Origin: Emydura subglobosa | Taxonomy: Eukaryota; Chordata; Testudines; Chelidae | DNA: 64,000 nucleotides | NCBI GenBank assembly: GCA_007922225.1 | Contig: ML679962.1 | Coordinates: forward strand, 32,967,563 to 33,031,562 | Direction of reading: 5' to 3' | In this document: in pieces, positions 35,041-47,620 of the stretch | How the letters are laid out: each line of letters opens with the position of its first letter | How positions within the stretch are numbered: the first letter of the stretch is position 1 | Translations under genes and position numbers: made by a program | The notes under the pieces: generated by a model | Database searches by the model: none | What the model was told of the DNA's origin: nothing | Seen by the model: the letters and a program-made list of their open reading frames with translations, nothing else

Positions 35041-35215
35041 AGTCTCTTCTACCTTGTATTTAGCTGTGGCTCCCTCAATAACCCCAGACCTGAAGAAGAG
35101 CTCTGTGTAAACTCATATGCTCGTCCCTCCCACAGGCAGAAGTTGGTCCAATGAAAGGTAGTACCTCACCCATCTTGTCTCGCTAATATCCTGGGATCAG
35201 CACAGCTATAATACT

Positions 35216-36744
35216 TCAAACACCAATAAAAAAACTAATCTATTTGGATTCTCGGAGAGTGAAATGTTGGAGAGGTGCCTCATTCTTGAGCATTAATCAA
35301 CAGAATTCAGGAGAGAGATAAAACAATGAACTACTGAGCTCTTTTTCAAGGCTCAGGGATAAGTGACTTACAAAAAAAAGTGACAAAATGTAGGACATTT
35401 GAGCAGCGCATGTGTGCGTTTAGGCAATCTCATTTCCACCATCGCTCCTGTATATCCCAATTACCGTGTCTCCTTGAATTATTTTCTGCTTCCTGAACAC
35501 ACCCTTTAGCACTTAGCCCCCCTGCCACTCATTACCTGTGATTGACTCCAATGGATTGGATAGACAATTTCCATCTTGCCCGTGGGAGATGAGGTAAGCT
35601 GGTAATTTTGACTGCTAGTGTTACTAGAAATGAACAGAGTGACAGCAGGAAGAAAAATTGAATTCTCTAATGGACTGCATTGTGATAACTGGTTATCCAA
35701 ACAACTTCTCCTTCATATCTCAGAGATAGAGTGTGGAGGAAAAGAGTCTCTCCCCCAAACGCACAATCTGAGCTACTTGCAATTGGTGGGACTACACGCT
35801 ACTCTTGGGGTGGTGAAGTTTATAGCAGAGTCTCCTACTGCAGCTTGGTGCCTCAGAAGAACAAATCTAGCCCTCTACTTTTCACTCCGTTTTCACAGAT
35901 GATACAGCAGGAGCGAGTTTGTACATGGACATAATGCCAAACCACCAGACAATATACTTGCCTTAGAACTTCAGGTAAAAATCATAAAAATAAAAGTTAA
36001 AAAAAATTACTCAAGTCTTAGGGCTGGATGAATTTTCTTTGTGAGTCTCTGGAGAACACTCAAAGCAGAAGCTGATTACATATACTTTTTAAAAGATACT
36101 GACTCAGAGTTCAAGGTTTCAGCTGTAAACAAATTGTCCTTGAGGATTTTAATTGTTCCATAAAGCGTTGCTGGGACTGTTTGGAATGCTGCAGACTCTC
36201 TCCCCTACTATGAAATAAAATGATGCATTGCGCATTGTATGGAAAATAACTGGAAATCGGCACGGGAGGGTGAACGGTTGATGGTGGTGCAAGTATGGAA
36301 AACTGAGCAATCACAAAAATCCCTGGTAACAAATGGGTAGTCTAAATTGAACGATGCAGGACACATCTGAAATAAAAACCCACTCAAAAACAAACATCCT
36401 TTCTGCATATAAAAACACAAACTATAAATCATAGCCCTCATGCGCTTTCTTGGCCCCAAAAATTGGACCCAACATTTTAAAATGGCTACAGATCTTTCTC
36501 AAATGAAGAAAAACCAGACACGGCCATGGTTCAACTCACTCCTGCCGCCAAAATCTTTGCAAGGTTGAAAGAGAGATTCGATGTTTATATGGCTAACAGG
36601 AATATCCACTTAACAGTACTTTAAAAAAAAAAACCTAAAGAGATGTAAAACTTTATCATCTGATGTTTAAACCAACTCTTAGGGACTGGGATGAGAGCTT
36701 CATAGTGGGCAAATTATTTCATACCTGCCTATGGCAGATTTTTT
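35216..36744. other. No gene recognised
   Basis: Unique sequence. Overlapping frames of 64-94 codons at 35506-35934 on both strands, and of 73-83 codons at 36111-36459, none recognisable. A run of A at about 36624-36633. Confidence 0.5.
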
Positions 36745-36848
36745 TATTTTGCACTTTCCTTTGAAACATTTGGAGCTGACCACTGTCAGAGGCAAGATCC
36801 TGGACTAGATAAACCACGAGTCTGATAGAGTAAGGCAATTCCAGGGTA
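36745..36848 (+). mobile_element. CR1-group LINE 3' UTR fragment
   Basis: TTGCACTTTCCTTTGAAAC, then TGACCACTGTCAGAGGC, GGACTAGATAAACCACGAG and GTAAGGCAATTCC match in order the last 100 bases of the LINE tail seen at 11470-11552. No RT lies upstream. Strongly 5'-truncated. Confidence 0.65.
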
Positions 36849-37195
36849 TTAGCAATAGTTCTGTGTGTCATTTGAGTCGCACTTGAGCCTTATTTGGAAA
36901 GTGTAAGTAGGACTTACAGTAAGCGATGCATATGCTTTTTGTTGGCTCTTTGCCCAGGAATGAATCTGATCCCTAGTGCACAAAGTTTTATACACCACAT
37001 ATATTGTGGCTGAAGAGGAAAGCAAAAAGGTGATAAATAGGCAAAGATGCAGCTATGTCCTAAACTACCTACAGGGAATTCAGTTATTAGGTGGGCACCA
37101 AGTCATATGATAGCTTGCATTAAGATGGATACAATCTTAATTAAAATTTGCCTTCTAAAATAGCAGTGTTATCTACATTACACACCCAGCCTATA
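36849..37195. other. No gene recognised
   Basis: Unique sequence, no repeat or gene signal. Confidence 0.5.
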
Positions 37196-37265
37196 CAGCA
37201 TCTGATCTGAAGTCTGTTGAAGTCAATGGAGAGTCTATGGACTTCAATGGACTTTTAGATAATCC
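37196..37265. repeat. Palindromic short repeat with TTGAAGTCAATGG core
   Basis: GATCTGAAGTCTGTTGAAG then TTGAAGTCAATGGAG and its inverted counterpart CTATGGACTTCAATGGAC. This is the copy that shows the core most clearly. Confidence 0.65.
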
Positions 37266-37635
37266 CATGTTTATCACGGTTGTCAAGACACGGTCGAGCA
37301 GCTCTGCATGGAATTGCCCCCTTTTTACTTATTGCATGCTCTCATTAAATTAACTTCCTATGCTCAATAATTGAAGTTTGTACTGCCTTAAAACAGTATC
37401 TGTGTGGAATGGACTGAACGGCTGTCTATTTTAGTGTGGCATAGCACATTGTAAGTATCCATTTCCTCACTTTCCAACTTCCGGCAGTAACATCTGTAAG
37501 TGAATCCCAGGAAATATCCCTATGTTTTCCAGAAGGTTTCTTCTCATTCTCAAGGATACGTATATTTCTCTGGATCACCATAACACCATTATAATGCAGT
37601 GTGATCTGGAGGAAGGAGTATGGCGGGAGCAGAGC
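37266..37635. other. No gene recognised
   Basis: Unique sequence, apart from the start of a MIR-type SINE at its right edge. A 73-codon frame (37522-37743) runs into that SINE. Confidence 0.5.
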
Positions 37636-37820
37636 AGGGGGTCACGAGTTCTAATTCTGGTTCTACTGCTGCCTCTGCCTCACTCTGTGGCCTTGGGTAA
37701 GTTATTTCATTGTCTGGTCTCAATTTCCCCAGCTTTAAAATGACAATAATGCTTCCCCCTTTCCCTGGCAGGGGTTGGGAAGATTAATTAATATCTGTAC
37801 AGTGCTTTGACCATATTAAG
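37636..37820 (+). mobile_element. MIR-type SINE
   Basis: GGGGTCACGAGTTCTAATTC (B-box region), then CTCTGTGGCCTTGGGTAAG and TTTCCCCAGCTTTAAAATG, the classical MIR/CORE order. The tail follows with GGGTTGGGAAGATTAATTAA and TACAGTGCTTTG. A well-kept copy on the plus strand. Confidence 0.88.
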
Positions 37821-38552
37821 CTATCTGAAATTCCTAAATATCATCAATAGTATAACCCAGATCAGGTAAGAAAGGATATTTAACAACATCTTTTCATCAC
37901 ACCAAACCGTTAAGCTTTTCATAAAAAAAAAACTGCCTGCAAGTGAGTTGCAACAGAGGAATGGACTGGCTGACCAAGAGCTAAAAAAGGAAACCCGAAA
38001 GAGACAAAATAGACACGTCAAGACGCAGAACTGACAGCTTGCCAAGACAGAGGAAAAAAAGTAGGCACAACCCACTCAGCAAGACATCCACACCTCTGGA
38101 AACAGATCAAAACCCTTACCAAATGATCAAAGTGATCTCAGGAACAGTAAGTCTTTCATTTAAACAGGGAAACCCTAAACTCGCAATCTTTTGCTGTTTG
38201 ATGAAAATCTTGTTAAAAGCTTGGAGCAATCTGGACTGCAGACTTCTCGGTAATGGCAGGCGAGAAAACTGCTCCACAAAGGGAGTGAGGATGGAACCAC
38301 TTAATTGCTGTTGCTAGCATCATTCTTGACAGGTCACCTACCTTTGTCGCTTGCTACATTTTCTTTGTGCAGAGAAGAATACAAATAAAGACCAGGGGAG
38401 GGGGATGAATTAAACAAATAGAAATAATAAATCTTATCGGCTACATGGTAACTTTACAATCCACCTTGAGTAAGGGCTGGCCCATAGCTGCACTACCCTA
38501 GGAGCAGAGTCACAATCCCACGGCCACTTTCTCTTTGCTCTGGGGAGGGAGT
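37821..38552. other. No gene recognised
   Basis: Unique sequence. Frames at 37821-38075 (minus) and 38039-38317 (plus) are not recognisable proteins. AACAGTAAGT near 38144 looks like a splice donor but no exon is supported. Confidence 0.45.
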
Positions 38553-38685
38553 AAGGGCCAGATAATCAACTGTGTTTAGGTGCTAAAATAGTGGATTGAC
38601 ACCTAGTGGGATAGTCTTTCAAGCAGGCTAGGTCCCTAACTCCCACTGATAACTAAATACCTTTGAAAATCTGGTTCTAAATTAC
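38553..38685. repeat. Palindromic short repeat, 'GATAATCAAC' type
   Basis: GGGCCAGATAATCAACTG, TTTAGGTGCTAAAATAG, AGGCTAGGTCCCTAACTCC, and ACCTTTGAAAATCTGG. The outer ends are inverted. Belongs with the 'GATTTTCAAAG' group. Confidence 0.55.
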
Positions 38686-41297
38686 TTCACTCCTTTTTGT
38701 GGTGCATTTTACTACTTCTCCCACCCCACTTCCTTGCAGTTGGAAATATTGAGCCACGCAACCCACACCGCTTTGTGTCTCAAGCCACAATTTGAGCAGC
38801 CTTTAGTCAGCTGATCCTGTGGCAGCAGGAGAAATGGTAGGAGGTCTCTGGGGAGAAGATATCCCTCATCCCACCCTACAGCGACAGGCCTGATTCAAAT
38901 ACTTCAGTTTAAAAGTCATAAGGCTTGGCTCAGGAAGTCCATCATCAATTCAATCAATTACACATTTTCTTCTTAACAGTTACCCTAGTAGGCCACAGCT
39001 TAGAGCCCTGAAGGCCATAGGTTGGAGACCACTGAGCTCCGTTGGCCTCTAAACACAGCCCTGAGCTTGAGGAGGTATGCCAGCTGCATCCCCAGAGAAG
39101 AAGCCGCAGTGCCTGAGAATCATGCTGTGAGGCACAATTCCTTCTCCGCTTCCACCTTGCCCTGAGGAGGGGATAGTCTGCTTTCGGCATATACCAGCCT
39201 CAAAATTAGGACATTTCTGCAATGGCTAAGGTGGGGCTGGGAATCAAGACTCTGCCCCTCTCCACGTACCTGCTCCAAGTCACACTTTAGTTTGTAGAGA
39301 ATCTAGTTTCAACTCCATCCGACACTGTGGCCCTCTCCGCCTGGAAGAGCACTTTCTCTCAGAGTGAATGATGCAGTTAGCCCTCAAACGTCCCCCGACC
39401 TCTTTATTCTGGAGAGCATATGAGCACTGGCTGTGTCATAAGATTCCTAGTATTTTCAGCTGATTCCTGGGTGGAGGCATGCCAGTTGATTAAAGAACAG
39501 GATGGTAAATCAAGAGATCTTGTTCTGTTCTTGGCTCGGACATGGAATTTCTTCCGTGCATTGTTAAAAAGTGACTTGGAAGAGTTAAACAGAAATAGGC
39601 ACACATGCCAAAAATAAAAGCTACTAATACCAACGTGAGATGCTTAACAGTAAAAACAGAAGACACCTCCCTGAGTTATATAAGTTTTGCTGGCATAAGC
39701 ACAAGTGTAGCTGTGTGATGTCTCTTATGTCTCCCTCCCGCAGACATAATAAAACCATCTCAATGAATGGCTGCCCCTATGTCAGCGGAGAGCATCTACA
39801 AATGGTTGAAGGGCTAAATATAGTTGAGCTATTAAGTAACAGTATCAACAATACCCTGCCCTGTATTGACATGAGGAAAAGAAATTAAAATGATTTAAGT
39901 GGTTTTTTTCCCCCCATAATCTGGAACTACAAACACTAGAATGTTTCCCACAAAATAAAAACATTCAAAAAAGTAGAATTGATATTATGTTTTGATATTA
40001 CCACAACTAAATATTCTGATAGTTCCAAATAAATTTTTGTTTAGAAATTTTTGTTGTGTGATCAGGGCCCCAGCATAACAAGGATGAGGAATTTCACTTT
40101 TTCAGGCTCAGCACAAACTTGTAACACGGGCCGCCTCTCACACACACACACGGGAGTTGCAGCGTGGGCCGGGCCTCCTTTTTCCCTCCCCCTCCCCCAT
40201 GAGGGGGCCCTGTTTGTGATGCTAAAATGAATAAAAAATAATAAAAAGTTTTTTCTTCTGATTCTGAACAAAAGAAAAAAAAAATCTAAATGTCAGTTTC
40301 CTACAGAATGGAAATTCCAGTTTTCAGCCATCTCTACTAGCTGACAGCAAAATTACTTCTCATCGTGAAGAATTAGATCACCAGCAAGCACATTGGGATT
40401 ACCATGTAGGAGGCTTGGATTTGTGTAAGTGATAGCATGACTCCCTGTTCTTTGGCCAGCATGTACACACCACATAAGGACAGTGATCTGAGTGATCTTT
40501 CAGGGGAGAACACAGACTATTCATAAAGCTATTAATACCTTTGTTGGCTGATCATCTGAAAAAGCATTGGCATGCTGGAGGGAGACAATATCTCCATTAA
40601 ATACAAGATATTTTAAAATATTAAAATTAATTTTAAATTAGCATTAAAGTATAAACAAAGTTAATGGAAACATTTTTACCTTATTGAAATGAAGAGTCAA
40701 CATGATTTAGACTTAATTTTCAATGTTCCATTAAAAACTTGACTAAACAATCAGCTCCATCCACTGTGTTAGAACAGGTTACTCAACAAATCTGCCTATC
40801 AATGAAGTGTAAGTCTATACAGTATAGATGATAATAGTACTTCAGATAAGATCCCTTATGTTTAAGATAATAGCAACAATATATTAAGTTCCAATAGCTA
40901 TTTGCTAGTTTTCTGTAAAACTGAAGTTATGTCATTTTCTTAAAATAGTAACACATTCCAGAGATACTGACATTTGAAACAGAAAACCCCGAACACTTTC
41001 ACTTGTAATTTCCACATTTGCCAAAAACTGTCTGTACTTGGTAATGTAATTGCACTTGGCTCAACTTTTCAGTGTAATAGTTGAGTCAGGTTTTTGTAAG
41101 TGAATTGATCTGTAGCAATTCAAAATATTGATTCATCTGCAGCTAAACAATCTTAACCTTAAAACACAATAATTTCCTCCACAATTTACTGTGTAAGGTG
41201 GAAGATTGAGGGAGTGATATATACGTAACTGCACAGTCATACTCAGCCATTAATGGCAGATAAATGCATTTCCAGAGTCTAGTTTATGGATACAGAC
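38686..41297. other. No gene recognised
   Basis: Unique sequence with T/C tracts near 39902-39916, a short CA repeat at 40139-40151 in a GC-rich patch, and AT-rich 40600-41200. No frame is recognisable as a protein. Near 39361-39600, opposed frames of 66 and 65 codons share the same bases. Confidence 0.45.
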
Positions 41298-41370
41298 CCT
41301 GATCCAGTGCCCACTGAAATCAATAGGCAGATCCCGTTACTAAGTCAGCAGGTTTTGGATCAGGCAAATC
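41298..41370. repeat. Palindromic short repeat, 'CCTGATCCAG' type
   Basis: ACCCTGATCCAGTGCCCAC, TGAAATCAATAGGCAGATC, and AGGTTTTGGATCAGGC. The outer ends are inverted copies. Confidence 0.6.
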
Positions 41371-44300
41371 ACTAGCCTATATTTGGTGATGAGTTTGAAA
41401 GACAAGGAACAATGGGAAATATTTTTGAATGTACGGGGTTATTCCTGAGTGATGCTGACTCCAAGCATTGCATAGACACAAAATGATATGCTGAAGATTT
41501 GTATGTCTCTTTTGTTTTGTATTGCATTGGTGGTGGGAACATGTGCTTGCATTTCGGTTTTGCCAAAGTGTGTGTCCAGGGGAACTCAAGTTTCCATTAA
41601 ACAGGAACGTGACGATTAGGCAGGTTGAACTAAATCTACGTGTAAGTCACTCTGTTATTCTAGCTCATAATTTCTATCACTATATTCCATGAACCATCTC
41701 ACCCTCAAAGAATCTAATGATGTTACTGGGAAAAAAAAATCACTAAATATTGGAGATGCTGTTGCCTTGCTTTATGATATTCGTGGGATACTCAAGAACA
41801 CGGCAGCACAGAGCTTCCTTTAGAGCCTTTAGTTATGAGAAGTCCTCAGAGGGCAAGGCCACGAAACAGCATGATGCGCTATCTGCCAAGCCATAGGGCG
41901 AGCAACTATTGCAGGTTCCTTATTGCAGCATTGAATTCATGCCACCAATCTCAGAGCAAGAATGACTGGAGCAGACAATGAAGAGAACACACTGAGATCA
42001 ATTCAGAAATAACGACCAGATGGCTTTCAACAAGCCCGCCAAAAAGCTGCAAAAATCACAGACATTAGATGCAATTCTCTCTCTTTTGTAAATGTTACTT
42101 TCAGTGCTGAATTTTGTTTATTTGGCTGGGGGTAGGGGGTGGTGCGGTTCATTATGAAACAGAAGTTGTGAAAGAGGAAGATTTTTTTCCCCCTTGGAAT
42201 AAAGCAAGAAGGAAAAAAAATCTGTCCCACAGATAAAAGGAGTTGAGCCATATAAAAAGGGAAAAAAAACCACACTTAGCAGGCATGTTTCCTGCTCTTC
42301 ATCCCAATCAAAATCTTTTCTTTAAGGGAAATATATACGTGCACCCCCTAGGTTTTTAAAGAATACAAAAAACAAGTCTCAGAAAAAATGTAGACGGGCT
42401 CAGTTGCAGGGGAAGAAGAGAAAGAGGAAGTAGAAAGAGCTCCTTAGTGGGGTTTTCTCCACCAACATCCTATCCACCTTTATTAGCTGTCCTCACACTC
42501 TACTTTGTGCACCAAATAGTTTTAATCTCTTTAATTTTATCTCATGCAGATAAACACACAAGCCTCTAATAATTTCTGTTGCCCTTTCTCTAGACTTTTC
42601 TTTTCCAGACCCGAGTCTTTCAAGATGACAGAGCCAAATCTAAATTCTATATTCACAAAGAAAGGTAACATCAATTAGATTGTTTTCTGTGTTATCCTGC
42701 ATCTCCTTTTCAATACACCGCTCGTGTGCTGAGCAGACATTGCCATTGAGCTGTCCATAATGACCGCATGAGCTTTCCACTAATTCAGAATGCATCAGCA
42801 TGTACAAGGGATCTAAATTGCTCCATCCAATAAACATTTCTTTGAACTTGTCCAAGTTAATTCCATCTTGTGATGTGTTGCCCAGCTACCCAAGGGCCCA
42901 ATCCTACAAGTAGCTGCAGATACCCCCTGGGATGTAGTGAGCGGTTTTCGTTCCCAGGAGCATCACTGTTGGTGATGGTGATCCAGCATTCAGAGGATGG
43001 GCACTGGGGATAAGAAGGAACTCTGCCAAGAAGCCTTTTGCAGGACCAATCTACTTTTCTTGAACCTTTTCCTTTCTTTCATCCAATGGTGTGTGTCCCT
43101 CTGCCTCCTCTTTGATCCTTTCCCCAAAGGAAAATCATATTCTTCCAATTTCTCTCTCTAATTAATCTCTGGAACCCTCTCCCCTTCCTCCCACCCTCAG
43201 TAGGCTGGACACCTCATGCACCTCACTTGTAGCTGTTGGCTACATCTTGGCCTTACCTCCTTATGCAGCCCACCTTCCCTAGGATTTCACTCCTTACCCC
43301 CTTATCCTCCCTCCACCCTGAAGAAGCAAGAAGAGTCAAGAATGGACAGTAAGATAGTTCACATTAAAGATGAAGGAGAAGGAGGTGGGGCTGGTTGGGC
43401 CTCACTTATGGAATTAATCCATTTTTAAGAGTTAACCAAGCGGGAGGAACAGCAAATACCTTCTTTTCAGAAAGGCCCTCCCTGAACCTTTCTGTGCCCC
43501 CCTTAAATTCTATTGCATAGCTTGAGGACTTCTTAAAGCAAGGCAGAAGGATGCATTTAAAAGAAAAGTGAATCAGGAAATGAAAGCTGCCCTTAGGGTC
43601 CCAAACAGGAAAAGCTTTATTAATAAAATTAAGTTTAGTATCGGAAAATTCACCAGGAGGGTTTTTTTCTGCTGTGAGTTTGTTTCTGTAATCAAGTCCC
43701 TTCCTGTATCAGTTGATTAATCTCCTTTTTCTTTTTTAAATACTCTTATTTACAGGCAGTTCACCCTGCAATGACACACTGCAAGGATAACCCACCCACT
43801 GAAACAATTAATCCCTGTTAATTAGTGTGTACTGACTTTACATGAAAGAAAAATGTAAGGGTTCACCTCCCCTTCCTACGCCTTCCCCCATTGTCTATTG
43901 GCTTTCTAAGAAATCATAGCCAAAAAAAACCAAAACCCTTTTGATTCAGCCCAATTGTTTCTTAATCACTAGTGGGGTTGGGTGAATTTTGGATTCAGAA
44001 TTCTGAGCACACCTGTCCTCTGTGGGACCCAATTCCTTGAAAACTGGGGAATTGTTTAGGGTTGGTGCACTTGCTTTTAGGAGGGGAGGGGATTATAAAG
44101 TGAAGTGACAGCTGCCCCGCACTGTCAACCTTAATCTCAATTTTTTCACATGTGCCTTGTTCCAGACTGCTTTCCTATTGTCCTTCAGGCAAAGAGCATG
44201 AAGAAGAAAATCGTTATGGTTGTTGAACTAATGCGAAGTTCTGTTCATTTGCCAGTTGCTAGGAGAAAAATTCCACTTGCCCTGTCTCTGGATGCTCTCC

Positions 44301-46198
44301 AGGGAGCCAGGGGCTGGTCAAGCAGAAAGCAGTAACACATATGCCAACAGGATAGCAGGAAGGAACAACTCAGCTTGTTGCATGCAGTACACTTGTACCT
44401 AGGATAAAAAGATTGAACTCTACTGGAATTCCAGTGTTGGGCAAATGTCTTAATCAAGAGATCATAACTGGGTGGCAGCCCCCGAAAAACTGTATACGCT
44501 GGATTATGCCCAGAGGAGTCTGAGCTATATAGGTAGGGAGCTAAAGAGAGGATCCATCACACCTTCAGTGACCGTGGAATTTATGGAGTAACCAACTAGC
44601 AGCCAATCACCAGAAGACAGACTAGGAAGGGGAGTGACCACTGTCCACTTACCAAGAAGTTATGACTATGGACATGGGCTTCCTGAACGGAAGGCAGAGA
44701 AGTAGGCCAGCTGGACAGAGGATCTGTGGATGTTTCCATTAAGCAAAGACCCTCCCCACAGGTTCAAGACATTTATCAAACCCATTCTCACCTTGGACAG
44801 GGTTCATGATTCAGTATGAACGTTACACATGCATCCTACTAGTTCGGTGTTAGTTGTTGCATATATTTTACTGCCTTTCTGTCCTTGAAGTGGCTCAGTG
44901 GTTCCTGGATTATTTCATATTATTTAGATATTGGTGATCAGGTACCTTTAAAATGAAAGGCACGATATAATGACGACATTGGTATTAATACCAAAGTTTA
45001 GAACAGTACCAATTCATCACAAAAACTAGACATTTTCCCCTTCATTGTTGAATAATAGTATTTATAGCTTTCAAAAACCTGTTTACCCATCATGCGTCTG
45101 TTAGCAACCATCCCTACTTTTGGATTGCTCTGTGCTGCATTAAGGCTTCCATAGCAGAACAGCAGAGTATTTCTTACTTCCATGAAGAAATTGTCTGAAA
45201 CTTAGAGGGAGAGAACAGTGGTCAACATGACCATTCGCCCAGGGGGTAGTGATTTCATGAAACACCTATGAAATTTTAATCAAATCAGTTACTGGTGAGA
45301 AGGCCAAGGGGGAAGCTCTTTTGCCCTTTTCGGATCTCAGTAGAATGGAACGAAAAGCTTGGATCCAAGAGTTCTTGCTCTCAGTTGTTCGATGGTGAAA
45401 GCATGCCCAGAAACAGGCAACTATGCTCCTCTTAAGCCAAAAAACTAATAGCGTTTAGGTGACTTAGTTGCAGCAAATAAGGAGGAAAAGGGATTTCCCA
45501 TATTTTCAGTAGGCACATATAAAGAAAGATTAACTGTGTCGGAAAATGAGAAGGCAAGAACAGTGAAAAGAGGCTTGTTCGATGTGTTCAAATCTTCTAT
45601 AAGGCAGTTTTAAAATGCAGTAAACCTAAAGGAAATCTCTTTTCCCCCCCACCCCAATTTAAAAATAAGGAATTTTGCGTTCTGTTTCTGTCTTGTGCAG
45701 AGAGACAGAAGTGCAGCAGTTGATAGGAAGTATGAAGGTTTCAAAAGGATCAGAGGGGATAGGAAGAATTGTGAAGAGGATTAAAAGTAATGGGGGTGGG
45801 AGGCGGAGGTGCATAAAGAGATCAAATAGGTTGGGTCAAGTTTACTTTAGAAGTGGGACTCCTTGCATTTGATCTATGAGTTTTGGTCAGCCCTAGATAG
45901 CGATATTTCGTTTTTTCCATGACTGTTTGTAATTAATGTTCCTGAGAACCATACGGAACTATTCTCTCAACTAGTGTAGAAGTGCTGATTGCCCTCCTAT
46001 CGCTTTGCTTTTAGCATGCGCTTACTGTTCCTAGATATTTCACCCATCTTTTCATCATGTGTTTTGTCTCTTGTGAGCACAATGCAACATTTGGCAATAG
46101 TCTCTTTGCTCAATAGAAAGCCTGAAAATTATTTTTTTTGGGGAAAAAAAACCTCTCTCTTTACCTTTTTAAACAACTTGTGATAAATATTACAGAAA
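41371..46198. other. No gene recognised; long unique block
   Basis: About 4.8 kb in which I recognise no repeat. Frames up to 82 codons on both strands, none convincing. 43610-43860 is AT-rich, and holds AACAATTAATCCCTGTTAAT and GTTGATTAATCTCC, the homeodomain-type words often seen in conserved non-coding elements. Run of C near 45647-45655. Confidence 0.4.
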
Positions 46199-46199
46199 A

Positions 46200-46270
46200 A
46201 TTCAGGGTCTGACCCATAGCCCTTTCATATCAATGGAAGGGTTCCCATTGACTCCACTGGGCCCTGTCTT
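46200..46270. repeat. Palindromic short repeat with CAATGGAAGG core
   Basis: TCAGGGTCTGACCCATAGCCC, ATATCAATGGAAGG, then TTCCCATTGACTCCACTGGG. The ATCAATGGAAGGG and TCCCATTGACT words are inverted copies around a short centre. Confidence 0.6.
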
Positions 46271-47559
46271 CCTAACGCTTCCTCTTTTTTAACTCTTGAT
46301 TAAAAGCTTCAGACAGGATTGTAAAGAGCAGGCTGGCCTGCAGTATAGGATGTGGGGATTAAAAACAAGTGCCACTGAAAGAAAAAGGGGCATTCATTTG
46401 ATGTATACTGCACAGCATATTGCATGTGTACAGCATGCACATTTACAGTATAGGCACTGACATTTCAGACAGCTGCATCCCTCTGTGGAAAAACACTGCA
46501 ATCCCTTTTATCTAGGTGATGAAGAGCAAGGCTGTATTTCTACCACGCTGAAGTGAGCCGAATAACCAATATATGCTGAAATCCTACTGACTGTTCAATG
46601 TAATGTAGAATGAGGTCCAAGCAGCTCTTCTGTGTCTTACTCGCACTGTCATCAGGGCAAACTAGCTTCTGTTACTACCCCAGAGTCATACCACACTGCT
46701 TGGCTTTCCCAAGAACATTTTGCAAAAGAAATTATCCTAATGAGTGTAATTTTACAAGTGACATGCTAAGCAGAGTTAAAAATCCATGCTACTAAATTGC
46801 AATAATTGGATGTAAAAGGTCATTACAGCAATCGCGTGCACACACGCACGGACACTCACACACACAATGCCATCAGAGAGTCCCAGGAGAACTGCATGAC
46901 TTACTTCACAAGACCTCTGGGGCAGGACCCTTCCCTTCTCACTTGCCTGTAAAGCACCTAGCACTGCTTTTGTTCTATGAGACGGCTACTGCTAATGAAA
47001 GCAGCTGCTGCATATTTGCATGTTTACCATTTGGGATACAAAAGAATTATGAAGCACCAAGGGCAAGATTGTAGTCTTGCAATCCAACCCATTCCAAGGG
47101 CAGTACCAAGTTGTGATGTCGCAGGAATAGAATATGAACCAGATTATTTGGGAGGGAAGGAGAAGGGATCCAAGGTCTGCTTCATTTCTGCTTTGGCCAC
47201 ACATTTGTGTGGAAGGGAGAGTAGCAGCACCAGCCTGGTGACAGCTGCTCTCTCTTCTCATGAAGGCTCTTGGAGATGAGAAGCCTACATGGCGGAGTAA
47301 AAAGAGCTCCTTATGCCTTCTTACTCCCTTGCCCGGATGTACATCCTGGGTCACAGTTGAGCCAAAAGCATTTAAAGATACTATCTGATGGAACATGATA
47401 TTAACTCCTATTAAGGGATGTCCAGGGTAGGTGCAGCATCCACAAGAAAGCCAATGGTTATAGTAAGAAAGCCAGGATATGAAGTCCAACAGGGGAGTTG
47501 AGGCACTTCAATGGCTTAGTCTTTTTCAGCGAGGCTGCAAGGTTCAGAGAAGTCCAGCC
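46271..47559. other. No gene recognised; opposed long frames
   Basis: Frames of 100 codons (46977-47279 plus) and 165 codons (46992-47489 minus) lie over the same DNA. Neither shows a recognised domain, and opposed overlapping frames are the usual mark of chance. A degenerate CA repeat lies at 46838-46866. Confidence 0.5.
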
Positions 47560-47620
47560 CTGAAAAGACATTACTCACATCAATGGGACTACTTGCATGA
47601 GTAAGAATCTGCAGGCCCGG
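47560..47620. repeat. Palindromic short repeat, 'ATTACTCAC' type
   Basis: ACATTACTCACATCAATGGG, then ACTACTTGCATGAGTAAGAATC. The TTACTCAC and GAGTAAG ends are inverted. Related to 21618-21695 and 27125-27200. Confidence 0.55.

Larger units (their letters stand above)
34190..35215. mobile_element. Composite Penelope-like element with inverted ends
   Basis: The left end (34199-34281) and the right end (35093-35186, read in reverse complement) are inverted copies: GAGACAAGATGGGTGAGGTA, then a CACCAACTTCTG-type or GACCAACTTCTG-type block, then GTTTACACAG/CTTACACAGG. Between them lie two pieces of a Penelope-like retroelement in opposite orientation: minus strand at 34411-34802 (RT-to-endonuclease linker) and plus strand at 34803-35040 (C-terminal end). 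Penelope-like elements often carry inverted or direct terminal repeats from partial tandem copies, so the arrangement fits that class. An inserted MITE fragment sits at 34283-34407. The alternative, a DNA transposon with long TIRs, does not explain the protein likeness. No active enzyme can be made. Confidence 0.68.

Noticed and set aside
46992..47489. 165-codon minus-strand frame, the longest in the window
   Set aside because: A 100-codon plus-strand frame covers the same bases; no domain, no codon pattern, no splice or promoter support. Length is within chance for 64 kb.
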